From: Brachypodium distachyon
Taxonomy: Eukaryota; Streptophyta; Magnoliopsida; Poales; Poaceae
DNA: 64,000 nt
Direction: 5' to 3'
Assembly: GCF_000005505.3 (NCBI RefSeq)
Contig: NC_016131.3
Location: 29,255,001 to 29,319,000, forward strand
Below the pieces are notes generated by a model that saw only the letters and a list, made by a program, of their open reading frames with translations, was not told the origin of the DNA and made no database searches. Below, piece by piece: positions 26,861 through 36,984 of the stretch. Position numbers and translations under genes: made by a program. Numbering within the stretch: position 1 is the first letter of the stretch; each line of letters opens with the position of its first letter.

Positions 26861-27239
26861 AAACTAGCTGCATTGTGAGACTAGATGTTATATGTCTATA
26901 TTTAAGACTATGGTACTACACAAATGTAATAGTTATAATTGAATAGTTGTATTTCATATAAATTTGTAAGAGTCTCTTAATGTACCCTCGCTGCATCATT
27001 ATAATGTGGAGCCATATCGAAATAGGCCTGATGATCCATAGATATTTCTCTTTCTTTTCTCTCTACTTAACAAGGAAATTTCTAGCTTTCAAGATGCAAC
27101 ATAAAGCTCATTTTAAACTTGGATCAACTACTGGCACAGTGGTGTGAAAAGATCATCTTTAATGTATATTGAAAAATGCTCGGCATAATCAAGAAAGCTA
27201 AGACATATAATGATTCCAAAACAATGTGTGCAGTTTCAG

Positions 27240-27880
27240 GAAACTCACTAGAGCACGCGAGAGTGCGAGACGCTGCCGCAGTTTCAGCTGGAGGTGAGGA
27301 AGACGACGGCGATCTCGGACTTATGGCACACGAAGCTGGAAATTAAGTGAGAGGAAGATCAGATATAGACTATCATGGCACATTGTGACGCGAATGGAAT
27401 TGGGCGCGGCGCTCACCGCTCACCGGTCCGGGAGATCGGGCAAGTGCGACTCGGCTGTGCGGCGGCGGACCCGATTCCGACCTAGCCTCTCCGGGGCATC
27501 AGAGGGTGAATCGGAGTTGGGAAAGTGGTAATGGAAGCGAGGCAAACGCATAGGCGTGCTCGGCCTCGGCTCTTGTAAATGGAGGTCATGGGCAAAGGCG
27601 GCTCGCCAGGGATTCGATTGGGGGCGCACTGGGGGAGCTTGGCCTGAGGGGACAATTTCGGTGCGCACAGGCCTTCAGATCTCGCGGGAGGGCGAGAAGA
27701 AAGCTTGCATATTCCCGTGGCGCGGGCCGGTGGCAGCGACGCGGGATGCTAGGTCGATGCGACACAGAGGACGGCGAGGACTCTCGTCGCGCGGCGTGGG
27801 CTGGGCGGCGCTGCTTCGGTGGCGCGGCAGGGCTACCAGAGAGGCGAAGCCGGAGGAGAAGGTTCTGACAGGAGGAGCCC
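27240..27880. repeat. Remnant of the ARM-like gene 5' region after SRK2
   Basis: Ordered motifs shared with 60300-60960 and 19950-20400: GAAGCTGGAAATTAAGTGAG, GGCACATTGTGACGCGAATG, CTCACCGGTCCGGGAGATCG, and AGAGGCGAAGCCGGAGG. No ARM coding exons follow. Confidence 0.7.
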
Positions 27881-27913
27881 GACGGTATTCCCGGTTAAAT
27901 CTTAGATGAAGTA

Positions 27914-28012
27914 CTGCCTCCGTCGAAATATTGCACGTAACTGGACGTTTTTTAAACATAAGTACATTTATATTTGGGCAAATTTGAGACAAGTAATATG
28001 TATTGGAGGGAG
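27914..28012. mobile_element. Stowaway-type MITE (diverged)
   Basis: 99 bases with ends CTGCCTCCGTCGAAATATT and a matching TATTGGAGGGAG, flanked by TA (27912-27913, 28013-28014). Confidence 0.7.
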
Positions 28013-29065
28013 TAGTAGTTAAATAACCTTGGTTAAAGATTGTGTACAACGTTTGAAATTGAATTTTGGAAATGACCATTGTATATACTTGCATATAATC
28101 TTGAACATGTGTCACTATCCAATATTCATTGGATAAAAAATAGCAGACAGATTATTGACTTGTAATTAAAGGCTTGGTGACCAATTTCATTTAGAAATAG
28201 ACACTGCGACCAAAACAAACACATGCCAAATCCCACCATATTGAAGGATATTTGATTGCCCAAACATTGAACGAGATTTCTAAGTGGGGCCCGTGCCCTA
28301 CTTCGTTTTTGAACCGTCGGATGCTCCTTTTCGATCTCTCTCTTGTTTTGTATATATCTTCTTTCTCTCCCCAACAGCTCGAGTCCCGCCACCTTCGCTG
28401 ATTCCAACGTTCCCTCCGTCAGGTTCAATCGCTTCCTTTGGCTGTCTCCTCCTCCTCCAGAGTCCACCTCCGCCAGATCCGACTGCCTCCTCCTCATGCC
28501 GAATTTCGCTCCGCTGGTGCTTGACCAATCTCCTCCGCCTTCACGGTTATGAATTGGGGAACATTAAGGAGATGAAACGGGGAGGAAAAGGGCAAAATTG
28601 GTTCGTGGTGTGATGGGAAATATTTCGTAAGCTTCGCTTTTTATTTGCATTTTCAATATTACTCTTCTACAAATGATGAAGGCCCATGATTTTTACCGAT
28701 TGGTATTTTCTAACAGACATGCTGAAGCCTCAGTTTCATTACCGATCTAAATTTGGCATCTAAGTTTTTCATTGTGTGTGATTAACATTTTGTTGATGAA
28801 CTGGTCCATCCAAAAAGTAAAAACTTACAATTTGCAAAATCAATTGAAAGTACTACCCAAAATTTGTACAGATCCAAGTTCCATCCAAATTTGATACAGA
28901 TCCAAGTTTCAAACCATGTACGAGAAGTGTCAAAATAAAACCCAGTGTTTTTGGTCCATGAAATTTGACTGGTACATGAGTCAACATGACTGAATATATA
29001 CTTTGACCAACTATCTGAAACTTGTGCCAAAATTTGCTCTGATTAAGATTTAATGCAGTCACATG

Positions 29066-29456
29066 TGATATGAACGCGACAAGCAAGAACGAAGAACGAA
29101 GAAGAAATCACAGCACAAGGACACACGGATTTAACGTGAAAAACCACGGACGTCAGCCAGCGGAACTTCACTATATGAGAGTGTTTACAACGCCAGAGAG
29201 ATTTCATGAACTCAACTCGTCCCGAAACGGCGGCTTACAAGTGGTATATATAACCGGAGCATTAGGACAACTTAGATCCGTAACGGGCACACCGGAAGTT
29301 CCGGTTGGAAGCCGGAAGTTCCGCTTATTCTTGAATATTCGGAAGTTCCGCAGCAAGTTCCGCAATTTCCCGAAAAGTAACAGAGAGCACTCGGAGGTTC
29401 GGCCGGAAGTTGGGCCGGAACTTCCGGCCCCTGGGAATTTGGGTCAGAATCCAACA
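29066..29456 (-). repeat. 3' LTR of the copia element
   Basis: 391 bases; lacks about 50 bases present in the 5' LTR, in two gaps (the CCCTCTCAAACAACGAGAGG region, and one CCGGAACTTCCGG copy). Contains several GGAAGTTCCG palindromes. Confidence 0.92.
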
Positions 29457-29673
29457 AACTCCACCTTGAGACAAATTCCTCCTTATAGCAAATTCCTCCT
29501 TGTAGCATGAACATTAACAACTCCTGAATCAACAAAGAAAACACTTTCGGCGCCAACAACCACTAGGGGCTAAACAGTTATACCAACTAAGCTTGAGCAT
29601 AGCTCAAACTTAGCAATAGGAACAGGCTTTGTCATCATATCAACAGGATCATGAGTGCTGATCTTGCATACCT

Positions 29674-32600
29674 TCAATTTACCTTGTGCAACAACGTCAC
29701 GAACAAAATGGTACTTGACATAAATGTGTTTGGTTCTCTCTGGAGCATCTGATCCTTAGTAAGGTAAATAGCACTTTGACTGCCACAAAACAGGTTAATG
29801 CAAGAAACATCTTGACAAAGCTCAGCATATAAACCCTTCAACCAAACAGACTCTTTGCAAGATTCAGCAATAGCCATATATTCTGCTTCGGTTGTAGATT
29901 GAGCAACAACTAGTTGCAGTGTTGCCTTCCAACTCACAGCACATCCACCTACCGTGAACACATAACCTGTGAGGGATATCCTCTTATCCAAGTCGGTAGC
30001 AAAATCTGAATACACAGAGCCAGCGAGTCCCTTATCAGTCTTATCAAACTTCAAGCAAACATTGGATGTGCCATGGAGGTACCTGAAAATCCACTGAACA
30101 GTTTTCCAATGTTCTTTACCGGGATTAGCCATGTAACGACTGACCAAACTCATAGCATATGATAAATCAGGACGTGAACAAACCATGGCATAATCAAGGA
30201 ACCAACGGCACTAGAATAGGGAACTCGTGACATATACTCAACTAGCAGGTGTGCCCGCGCGTTGCTACAAAATCACAAACTATTTATTTTTATTTTTTGT
30301 GTAGGCAACTCATGGTGCCGTTGAGGTCGGCATGCGGGTGTGGTGGCGTCGGTTGTAAGACGGAGTAGGAGAAATCGTGAAAAAAAACTGAAGGAAAAGA
30401 AAATAACAGGCAGTGGCATATTGGTTGTAATTTTAACGAAGTTAACCTACGGCGGCGACCGTACCATCACGACCAACTCCAGTTTAATATATTGGTATAG
30501 ATATCTTCATCAGAAGTAGGACATTGCAACGCTGACAACTTGAAATGAGAAGTAATAGGAGTACTAACACACTTTGCATCATGCATATTAAAACGGTGAA
30601 GTACTTTCTCAATGTAACTTTGCCGACTAAGAAATAGCAATCTAGATTTTCTGTCCCTTTTAATTTCCATACCTAGGATTTTCTTAGCAGCACCAAGATC
30701 CTTCATCTCAAATTCACTACATAGTTGTGCATTCAAAGTAGTGATTACTTTCATGCTCTTGGCAGCAATTAACATATCATCAACATATAACAGCAAGTAT
30801 GTAGGTGATTCATCAACAAATTTAATGTAGACATAACTGTCATACTGAGATCTACTAAAGCCACGTGAGATCATAAATGAATAAACCTTTTATACCACTG
30901 TCTAGGAGATTGTTTCAAACCATAAATGAACTTTTTCAACTTACACACAAACTCCTCTTTACCAGGAACTATGAACCCTTCAGGTTGGTCCATGTATATT
31001 TCCTCCTCAAGCTCTCCATGAAAAAATGCAGTCTTCACATCTAACTGCTCAAGCTCAAGATCATGCATGGCAACAATACCAAAGAAAGTACGGATGGAAC
31101 TAATGCTTTACCACTGGAGAGAACATATCATTATAATCAATACCTGGTATTTGACTGAAACCTTTTGTCACTAACCTTGCCTTAAACCTCATAGGCTCAT
31201 CAGGAGACAAACCCTCCTTTCTCTTGAAAATCCATTTGGAGCGAACGGCCTTCTTTTGTTTAGGCAAGGGCACAACATCCCATGTGCCATTCTTCTCAAG
31301 AGATTGCATCTCCTCTTGCATGGCAGACAACCACTTCACACGGTCGCCGGAAACAACTGCTTCATTATATGTGGCCGGTTCACTATCATGCTCCACCTGT
31401 TCTGCACAACTCAAAGCATAATGAACAAGATAACACTCTTCAATTAAACGTGGGCGAGCACCTTTATTTCTCTTTGGACGGTCAGCTGCAATAGACCGTG
31501 TGGGTTGCTGCAAAAAAGGTGGTGAGGGTGGAACAATATCATCATTATTGTCATCATTGTTCCCATCATCATTATCATGATCAACCTGAGCATCATCGTT
31601 GTCAACAATTTCATCAACGCGCTCCACCTGCACTTTAAGTCTCTCCTCTTCAACGCGAGAGGCATCAGTGGACAAAGTATCATGATACATAACTTTTTCA
31701 TTAAAGACAACATTCCTGCTCAGTAAAATCTTTTTAGCTTCAGGATTCCACAGCCTGAAAGCTTTAACTCCGAAACCATAGCCAAGAAAAATGCACTTAA
31801 CAGCTCTAGGCTCTAGCTTTCCATTATCAATGTGAGCATAAGCGGTGCAACCAAAAACTCTCAACTATGAATAATCAGCAGGTTTACCAGACCATACCTC
31901 AATGGGAGTTTTCTTTTCAAGTGGAATAGAAGGTGACCTGTTTATGAGGTACATGTGGTGGAAGTTGCCTCAGCCCAAAAACGCCTGCCCAAACCTGCAT
32001 TGGAGATCATGGAACAGGCCCTTGATATGATAGTTCTATTCATGCGTTCAGCCACGCCATTTTGCTGTGGAGTACGGGCAACCGTGTAGTGCCTAACCAC
32101 ACCATCATTGCTACAAAACTCCTCAAACTCATCATAAACAAATTCACCACCATTATCAGTACGCAAATGTTTTACCTTCCTTTCAGTTTGCTTTTCTACC
32201 ATAGCTTTCCACTTCTTGAACGCACCAAAAACATGAGATTTATGTTTCAGAAAATAAGGCCAAACTTTTCTTGAGTAATCATCAATAATGGTAAGCATGT
32301 AATTAGCACCACCAATAGAAGTCTTACGGGAGGGTCTCCAAACATCAGCATGCACATAATCTAATATGCTTTGGGTGGTATGAACGGAAGAAATGAGCTT
32401 AACCCTTTTGTACTTACCATAAACGCAGTGCTCACAAAACTCAAGCTTACTCAAGTTGCAGCCATCGATCAGCTCTCTCTTGACCAACTCTGCCATCCCA
32501 TGTTCACTCATATGCCTAAGACGCATATGCCACAGATTCGTTTTTGCACAATCATCAGAATCATTAGGTGTAACGGCAGCAGCAAAATCAGGCAAAGTGC

Positions 32601-32878
32601 GACCTCTAAGAAACATATAATTTGGCAGAATTCATATCACCTATCATGTGAATAAGAGAACCTCTAGATACCTTCAAGAGTCTACGCCCACCGGCGTACT
32701 TGTACCCGTCACAGTCCATGGTACTAAGTGAGATCAAATTTCTTGCCATGCTTGGTATGTGCTTCACCTCTTTCAACGTGCGTGTCATGCCATCATGGGT
32801 CTTGATCTGAACGGACCCAACGCCAACAATATGACAAGGATTGTCATTGCCCACACACACAAAATCTCCAGTCTGCAT
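29674..32878 (-). pseudogene. Copia pol remnants: protease end, integrase, reverse transcriptase, RNase H
   Basis: Successive minus-strand pieces: 32878-32606 (protease to pre-integrase), 32616-31942 (GAG-pre-integrase with H-H-C-C zinc residues, then integrase core with FLKHKSHVF and the later Asp in RTDNGGEF), 31864-31100 (integrase end and start of reverse transcriptase), 31068-30467 (reverse transcriptase with the YVDDM active site), and 30186-29674 (RNase H, with the TEAEYMA motif). Stops and frameshifts separate the pieces, and a Helitron splits the last two. Confidence 0.88.
30242..30501 (-). mobile_element. Non-autonomous Helitron inserted in copia pol
   Basis: On the minus strand the insert starts TCTATACCAATATATTAAAC and ends with a GC-rich self-pairing stretch (CGCGCGGGC) and then CTAG. 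It lies exactly between host A and T. Removing the 260 bases makes the copia protein frame continuous across the junction, so both borders are fixed. No protein coding capacity. Confidence 0.85.
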
Positions 32879-32896
32879 AGACTCATAAGAACTGAA

Positions 32897-33847
32897 TCAA
32901 CCCTTGTTATAACAAATATGAAAGGAACATGTTGTATCAAGAATCCATTCATCATCATGGGAAATACAAGCAGCAAGAACAGCGAGGCATTCACCCTCAG
33001 AGATGTCGGTGGAAACGACAGCGGCCTTACCAGTACCATCGGACTTATCTTTCGGTTTGTAGGTACCGTTCCTTTTCTCCTTGTTCTGCAGTTTATAACA
33101 ATCTTCAATGACATGATTATTTTTCTTACAACACCTGCAGAACTTATCATTTCCACGGGACTTTGAACGAGCTTTTCCGTCCCGGCTCTTATCTCGGTTG
33201 CCATAATTGTTGTTCCTCTGCTCGGTCCTGCCACGAACATGCAGAGTTTCTGTCTTTGACGACGACCCATCGGTCTGCACCATAGACTTCATCTTTTCTT
33301 TCTGTCTAAGTGCTTCTAAAACCTCATTAAGGATTAGAGAATCATGGCTATAAAAAATTGAATCGCGGAAATTTGTATAGGAACTAGGCAACGAGCATAA
33401 GAGTAAGATGGCTAAATCCTCATCATCATACTTAACCTCCAAAGCTTGCAAGTCAGAAACTATCTCTCGAAAAACAGTTATATGAGATATTACCGATCCA
33501 CCTTCTTGCAGCTTATGGGTGAACAACTTCATCTTTACATGCATCTTACGGGTTAGATCTTTAGACATGCAAATCGATTCCAGTTTCAGCCACAGGGCTG
33601 CTGCGGATTTTTCATCCAACACTTCCTGCAAAATATTATTGGATAGATGAAGTTGAATCAATGATAAAGCCTTACGATCTTTGCGTTTCTCTTCGGCAGT
33701 CCACTCCTTTTCATCCTTCTTGCCGAAGGAATCAAGCGCTTCATCCAGATCTGAAGTTTGGGCGAGAATCGTCCGCATCTTCACTTGCCACAACGAGAAT
33801 CGTGTGGTGTAGTCCAACTGCGGCAGATCGAACTTCAAGGTAGACAT
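32897..33847 (-). pseudogene. Copia gag with zinc knuckle, running into protease
   Basis: Starts at the ATG at 33847 (MSTLKFDLPQ). UBN2-type gag domain over the first ~200 residues, a basic Arg/Lys/Asn region, and a CCHC knuckle (CRCC-KKNN-H-VIED-C). The protease-like start WILDTTCSFHIC follows directly, with DTT where an active D-S/T-G is expected. An in-frame stop near 32897 interrupts it; the same frame reopens to 32606. Non-functional as it stands. Confidence 0.85.
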
Positions 33848-33871
33848 GTCGCAAACCCTAGGTGGAACCTG

Positions 33872-33886
33872 GGGCTCTGATACCGC
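33872..33886 (-). other. Primer-binding site of the copia element
   Basis: The minus strand reads GCGGTATCAGAGCCC just inside the 5' LTR, the standard copia complement to initiator Met-tRNA (core TGGTATCAGAGC with one change). Confidence 0.8.
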
Positions 33887-33887
33887 T

Positions 33888-34329
33888 TGATATGAACGCG
33901 ACAAGTAAGAACGAAGAACGAAGAAGAAATCACAGCACAAGGACACACGAATTTAACGTGGAAAACCCTCTCAAACAACGAGAGGGAAAAACCACGGGCG
34001 CCAGCCAGCGAAACTTCACTATATGAGAGTGTTTACAACGCCAGGGAGATTTCACGAACTCAACTCGTCCTGAAACGGTGGCTTACAATGGGTATATATA
34101 ACAGGAGCATTAGCGCAACTCAGATCCGTAACGGGCACACCGGAAGTTCCAGTTGGAGGCCGGAAGTTCCGCTTATTCTTGAATATCCGGAAGTTCCGCA
34201 GCAAGTTCCGTAATTTCCCGAAAAGTAATAGAGAGCACCCAGTGGTTCGGCCGGAAGTTGGGCCGGAACTTCCGGCGCCTAGAATGGCCGGAACTTCCGG
34301 CCCTTGGGAATTTGGATCAGAATCCAACA
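33888..34329 (-). repeat. 5' LTR of the copia element
   Basis: 442 bases bounded by TG...CA, directly followed (minus strand) by a spacer and the primer-binding site. Carries at least five GGAAGTTCCG-type palindromes between 34140 and 34310. Confidence 0.93.
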
Positions 34330-34539
34330 ACATGGTGGGCCATATCTCACTGAATAGAGGAATATATATATCTAAAATACCAAAAGGGCTGAACTTGAAT
34401 ACGAAAAGGGCCAGCCCATTGTGTCAACAAAAAAGAAAAGGGCCAGGCAGATAACAGCAGTGCGACAAAGAAATCCACGTTGCTGATACGAAGCTCCCTA
34501 CAGCTCCGGAGCTATTTTGAACAAGCAGATACAATTAAC

Positions 34540-34780
34540 CTTAAAAGTAGGCATTTGATAATTAGATATAGATAACCTATCAATTAGGCATAACTAATCT
34601 TGCAAGTGGACATGTTGACAAGTAGGTAAAGATAACCTAACAAGTAGACACAATTTATTTGGCAAATAGGTATAAATAACCTGACAAGTAGGCATCCGTC
34701 TTATAGGTACAAATAACATGTCAAGTAGGGAACAATTAACCTAACAAGTAGACACAATTAACGTGACAAGTAGATATAAC
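34540..34780. repeat. Degenerate short repeats, about 28-36 bases
   Basis: Recurrent blocks of the type ACAAGTAGGTA(A/T)A(G/A)ATAACCT and ACAAGTAGACACAATTAA. Related blocks occur at 49265-49410. Confidence 0.6.
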
Positions 34781-35552
34781 CTAGCTGAAATGCCCGTGCG
34801 TTGCAACGGAACAACAAAATAAAATGATACATTCAAAAAACATGCATCAAAACCTCCCTTTGCTCTTCTTGAATGATCACCAAATATTCCTTTAAAAAAG
34901 GTTTCTTCCGAAGATTGTGTCTCTATACTCTAGTCTCTCAAAATAAAACAATACACTTCCTTCTAAAAATTATATAACATCACCCGGTCAAAGAAGTTTT
35001 GAGACGGAATCACTTAATTTTTTAGTTCTCTCCACTCTCTCACTTCAGCCGTTAAAACAAAGAGTTAGAAGGGGCAGCAAATTATGTTTTGGAAGCTGGA
35101 TGAACGTTTATGAGTATAGACATTTGATTATTTTGTTGAGTATGACTATTCTGATTTTCTTGGTTCTCTGAAGAAGCTTATCATTATTAGATTAAATCAA
35201 GCCTAACTAATAAATTGGCAGTGCACGTGTATTTTTTTTCCAATTATTTGCTCGAGTTGTTCGTCAGATCTGGCTTGTGGGCAGTTCAGACGACTTGACG
35301 TCGTTGGCCTCTCGGCTATCTGTCTGCTCGTGGTCCTGTCTCTGCATGGCGGCCGGAGTCTGTCTTATATGGCCGGCAAGTATTAACTGTGGCAACTGGC
35401 CCGCGGATATCTGACGCAAATGGGTAGGATATGGGTCGACGTTTACGCCCATGGGTATACCCGATGGATCGCCCAATTAGTCATGGATAGGGTATGGGTA
35501 TAGGTTTATACCCATGGATACCCGATGGGTCGCCTAGTTAATATTTTAAGTA

Positions 35553-35555
35553 AAA

Positions 35556-35597
<42 letters not shown>
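35553..35597. repeat. (ATT)n microsatellite
   Basis: About 14 consecutive ATT/TTA triplets. Confidence 0.95.
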
Positions 35598-35600
<3 letters not shown>

Positions 35601-35672
35601 ATATGTGGACTCTTTGATTTCTTTTAGCGAAATGTGGACTCTTTGATGCAATAAGGATTAACGGATGAACCT

Positions 35673-36577
35673 TGTCGTAGCCCAGGGCTTAGACACCGGG
35701 GAGGCGAGGCACCCCCATTTTGGTTCGGCAGTGAGCGTTGGGGATCGCTCCGGCGATCGCCGACGAGGCCAATGACGAGCGTACAATGCACAAGCCTGTT
35801 TACCCAGGTTCGGGCCACCCAGAGGTGTAAAACCCTATGTCCTGCTTCTGAGTTTGTATTAGCCAATGAACAGGTGTTTACATGTTGCCGGGGGAGTCCT
35901 CGAGCGTTCTCTTTCTTTTTCTGCTAAGTGGCTACTTGCTACTTCTGGGCTAAAGACTCTCACTCAAACTCCATTGGAGTGTAACCTACAAAAAAAACTA
36001 ACCCCCCAACCGATGGCGCTGGTCCTCCTATTATACTCAAGGGGATACCACAGGTGCCTCAGTGCATGGGGGACAAGTGTCGAGCAAAGACCCTAGGCAG
36101 CTTGCCCTTGCTGCGCTGGCATGCATGCATGGTGCAAAGTGCTGTAGTTAGGGCGGTACGTGCCTTAGATTCACTGCGAGCCACTCACTGTGGGCTGACT
36201 AGACAGGGAACCACCCTTCTGTCGGAGCATTTACTGCTTGCTTGTGCCATACTCCACGCCCTGACCAGCCCTGCACAAAAGGAGCCTGCTAGGCGGCCAC
36301 GTGGTGCCAATACTCTCCTTGCATTGGGCGCCGGCCCTGTTGTAAGCGCCTGCGCCAGGGATCACCCTCCCTAGCAAGTGACCTTTCCGGGGGGCGCCCT
36401 GACGGGAACCTTCACACTGCCATCCGGGGCAACCCCCGCAGCCCGGCTAGTCCTGCCGGGCTGGTGGCTTCCCGGGCAGCTCGCACCGCGCTGCCCGGGG
36501 TGCCGTCCTTGCGGGGAGCAAGCGAGGCGACCCACGCGTTGCGCAATGGTTGTACCCCGGGTGCCACTGGTGCGACA
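35673..36577 (-). repeat. 3' LTR of element B
   Basis: 905 bases; minus strand TGTCGCACC ... CTACGACA. A TATAATA-type box (minus) lies near 36030. Confidence 0.92.
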
Positions 36578-36592
36578 GTAGCCCCCGGGCGT
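36578..36592 (-). other. Polypurine tract of element B
   Basis: The minus strand reads ACGCCCGGGGGCTAC directly before the 3' LTR. Element A has the equivalent CGGGGGCTGC in the same place. Confidence 0.6.
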
Positions 36593-36872
36593 GGGCCGGC
36601 AATGCCTGTTCCCGAGCGAAGTCATCCTTGGTCAGTTGCCAGGCTACGCCCTTAACCGACGCATGGGTCCCAAGTTGTTTCGGGTTCCCGTTCATGTGCT
36701 GCTCCAGGGGCTCCGCCATTACAGGCAGAGTGGTGGGGGCGAGATTTCCGCCCTTAACCTCCCCTTAACTGCGGGTGGTTAAGGCCACGTCCTGCATTCC
36801 CCTTCTTTAAGCGTAGTTATCCCTAGCGCACCCGTAGGGTGCGGATGCGACCGTTGCTCAACGCTGGGGTGC

Positions 36873-36879
36873 TATAAAA
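36873..36879 (+). promoter_or_regulatory. TATA box of the antisense gene of element B
   Basis: TATAAAA 112 bases before the ATG at 36985, outside the LTR and on the strand opposite to gag-pol. Spacing fits a transcript starting near 36905 with an ~80-base leader. Confidence 0.6.
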
Positions 36880-36984
36880 CCCCACCGCTGCGCTGAGGGG
36901 CAATCACTTAGCCCCCAGTCCTTCTTCCTCATCCCGATTCCTCCTCGCGCTCCTGAATCCTAATAATCGCCACCCACATTCCTC

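Larger units (their letters stand above)
26861..29065. other. Spacer between SRK2 and the copia element
   Basis: 26861-27230 is the SRK2 3' flank, similar to the flanks of the other kinases. 27240-27880 is another GC-rich ARM 5' remnant. 27914-28012 is a MITE. 28270-28620 is C-rich with only broken frames. 28620-29065 is AT-rich. No gene called. Confidence 0.5.
29066..34329 (-). mobile_element. Copia LTR retrotransposon, Tork-like, decayed
   Basis: 5264 bases in minus orientation with a perfect 5-base target duplication ACATG (29061-29065 and 34330-34334). LTRs begin TGTTGGATTC and end TTCATATCA on the minus strand. After the 5' LTR comes a Met-tRNA primer-binding site (GGTATCAGAGC, minus); before the 3' LTR lies the polypurine-type CAAGGTGGAGTT. 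Domain order gag, protease, integrase, reverse transcriptase, RNase H is the copia order. Several stops and shifts make it non-autonomous. A Helitron sits inside (30242-30501). Confidence 0.95.
34335..35672. other. Spacer between the copia element and gypsy element B
   Basis: Contains a degenerate repeat array (34540-34780), a possible Helitron 3' terminus at 34781 (minus strand GCAACGCACGGGCATTTCAG then CTAG), an imperfect duplicate of GGGTAT...CCCATGG...CCCGATGG at 35410-35540, and an (ATT)n tract at 35553-35597. No gene. Confidence 0.55.

Noticed and set aside
28284..28613. C-rich ORF (109 residues)
   Set aside because: Frames are broken and low in complexity; the start resembles a generic 5' leader and no protein is recognisable.
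35410..35540. GGGTATACCCGATGGATCGCC-type repeats as a possible structured RNA or riboswitch
   Set aside because: They look like an imperfect duplicate of transposon-type sequence; no conserved RNA architecture visible.
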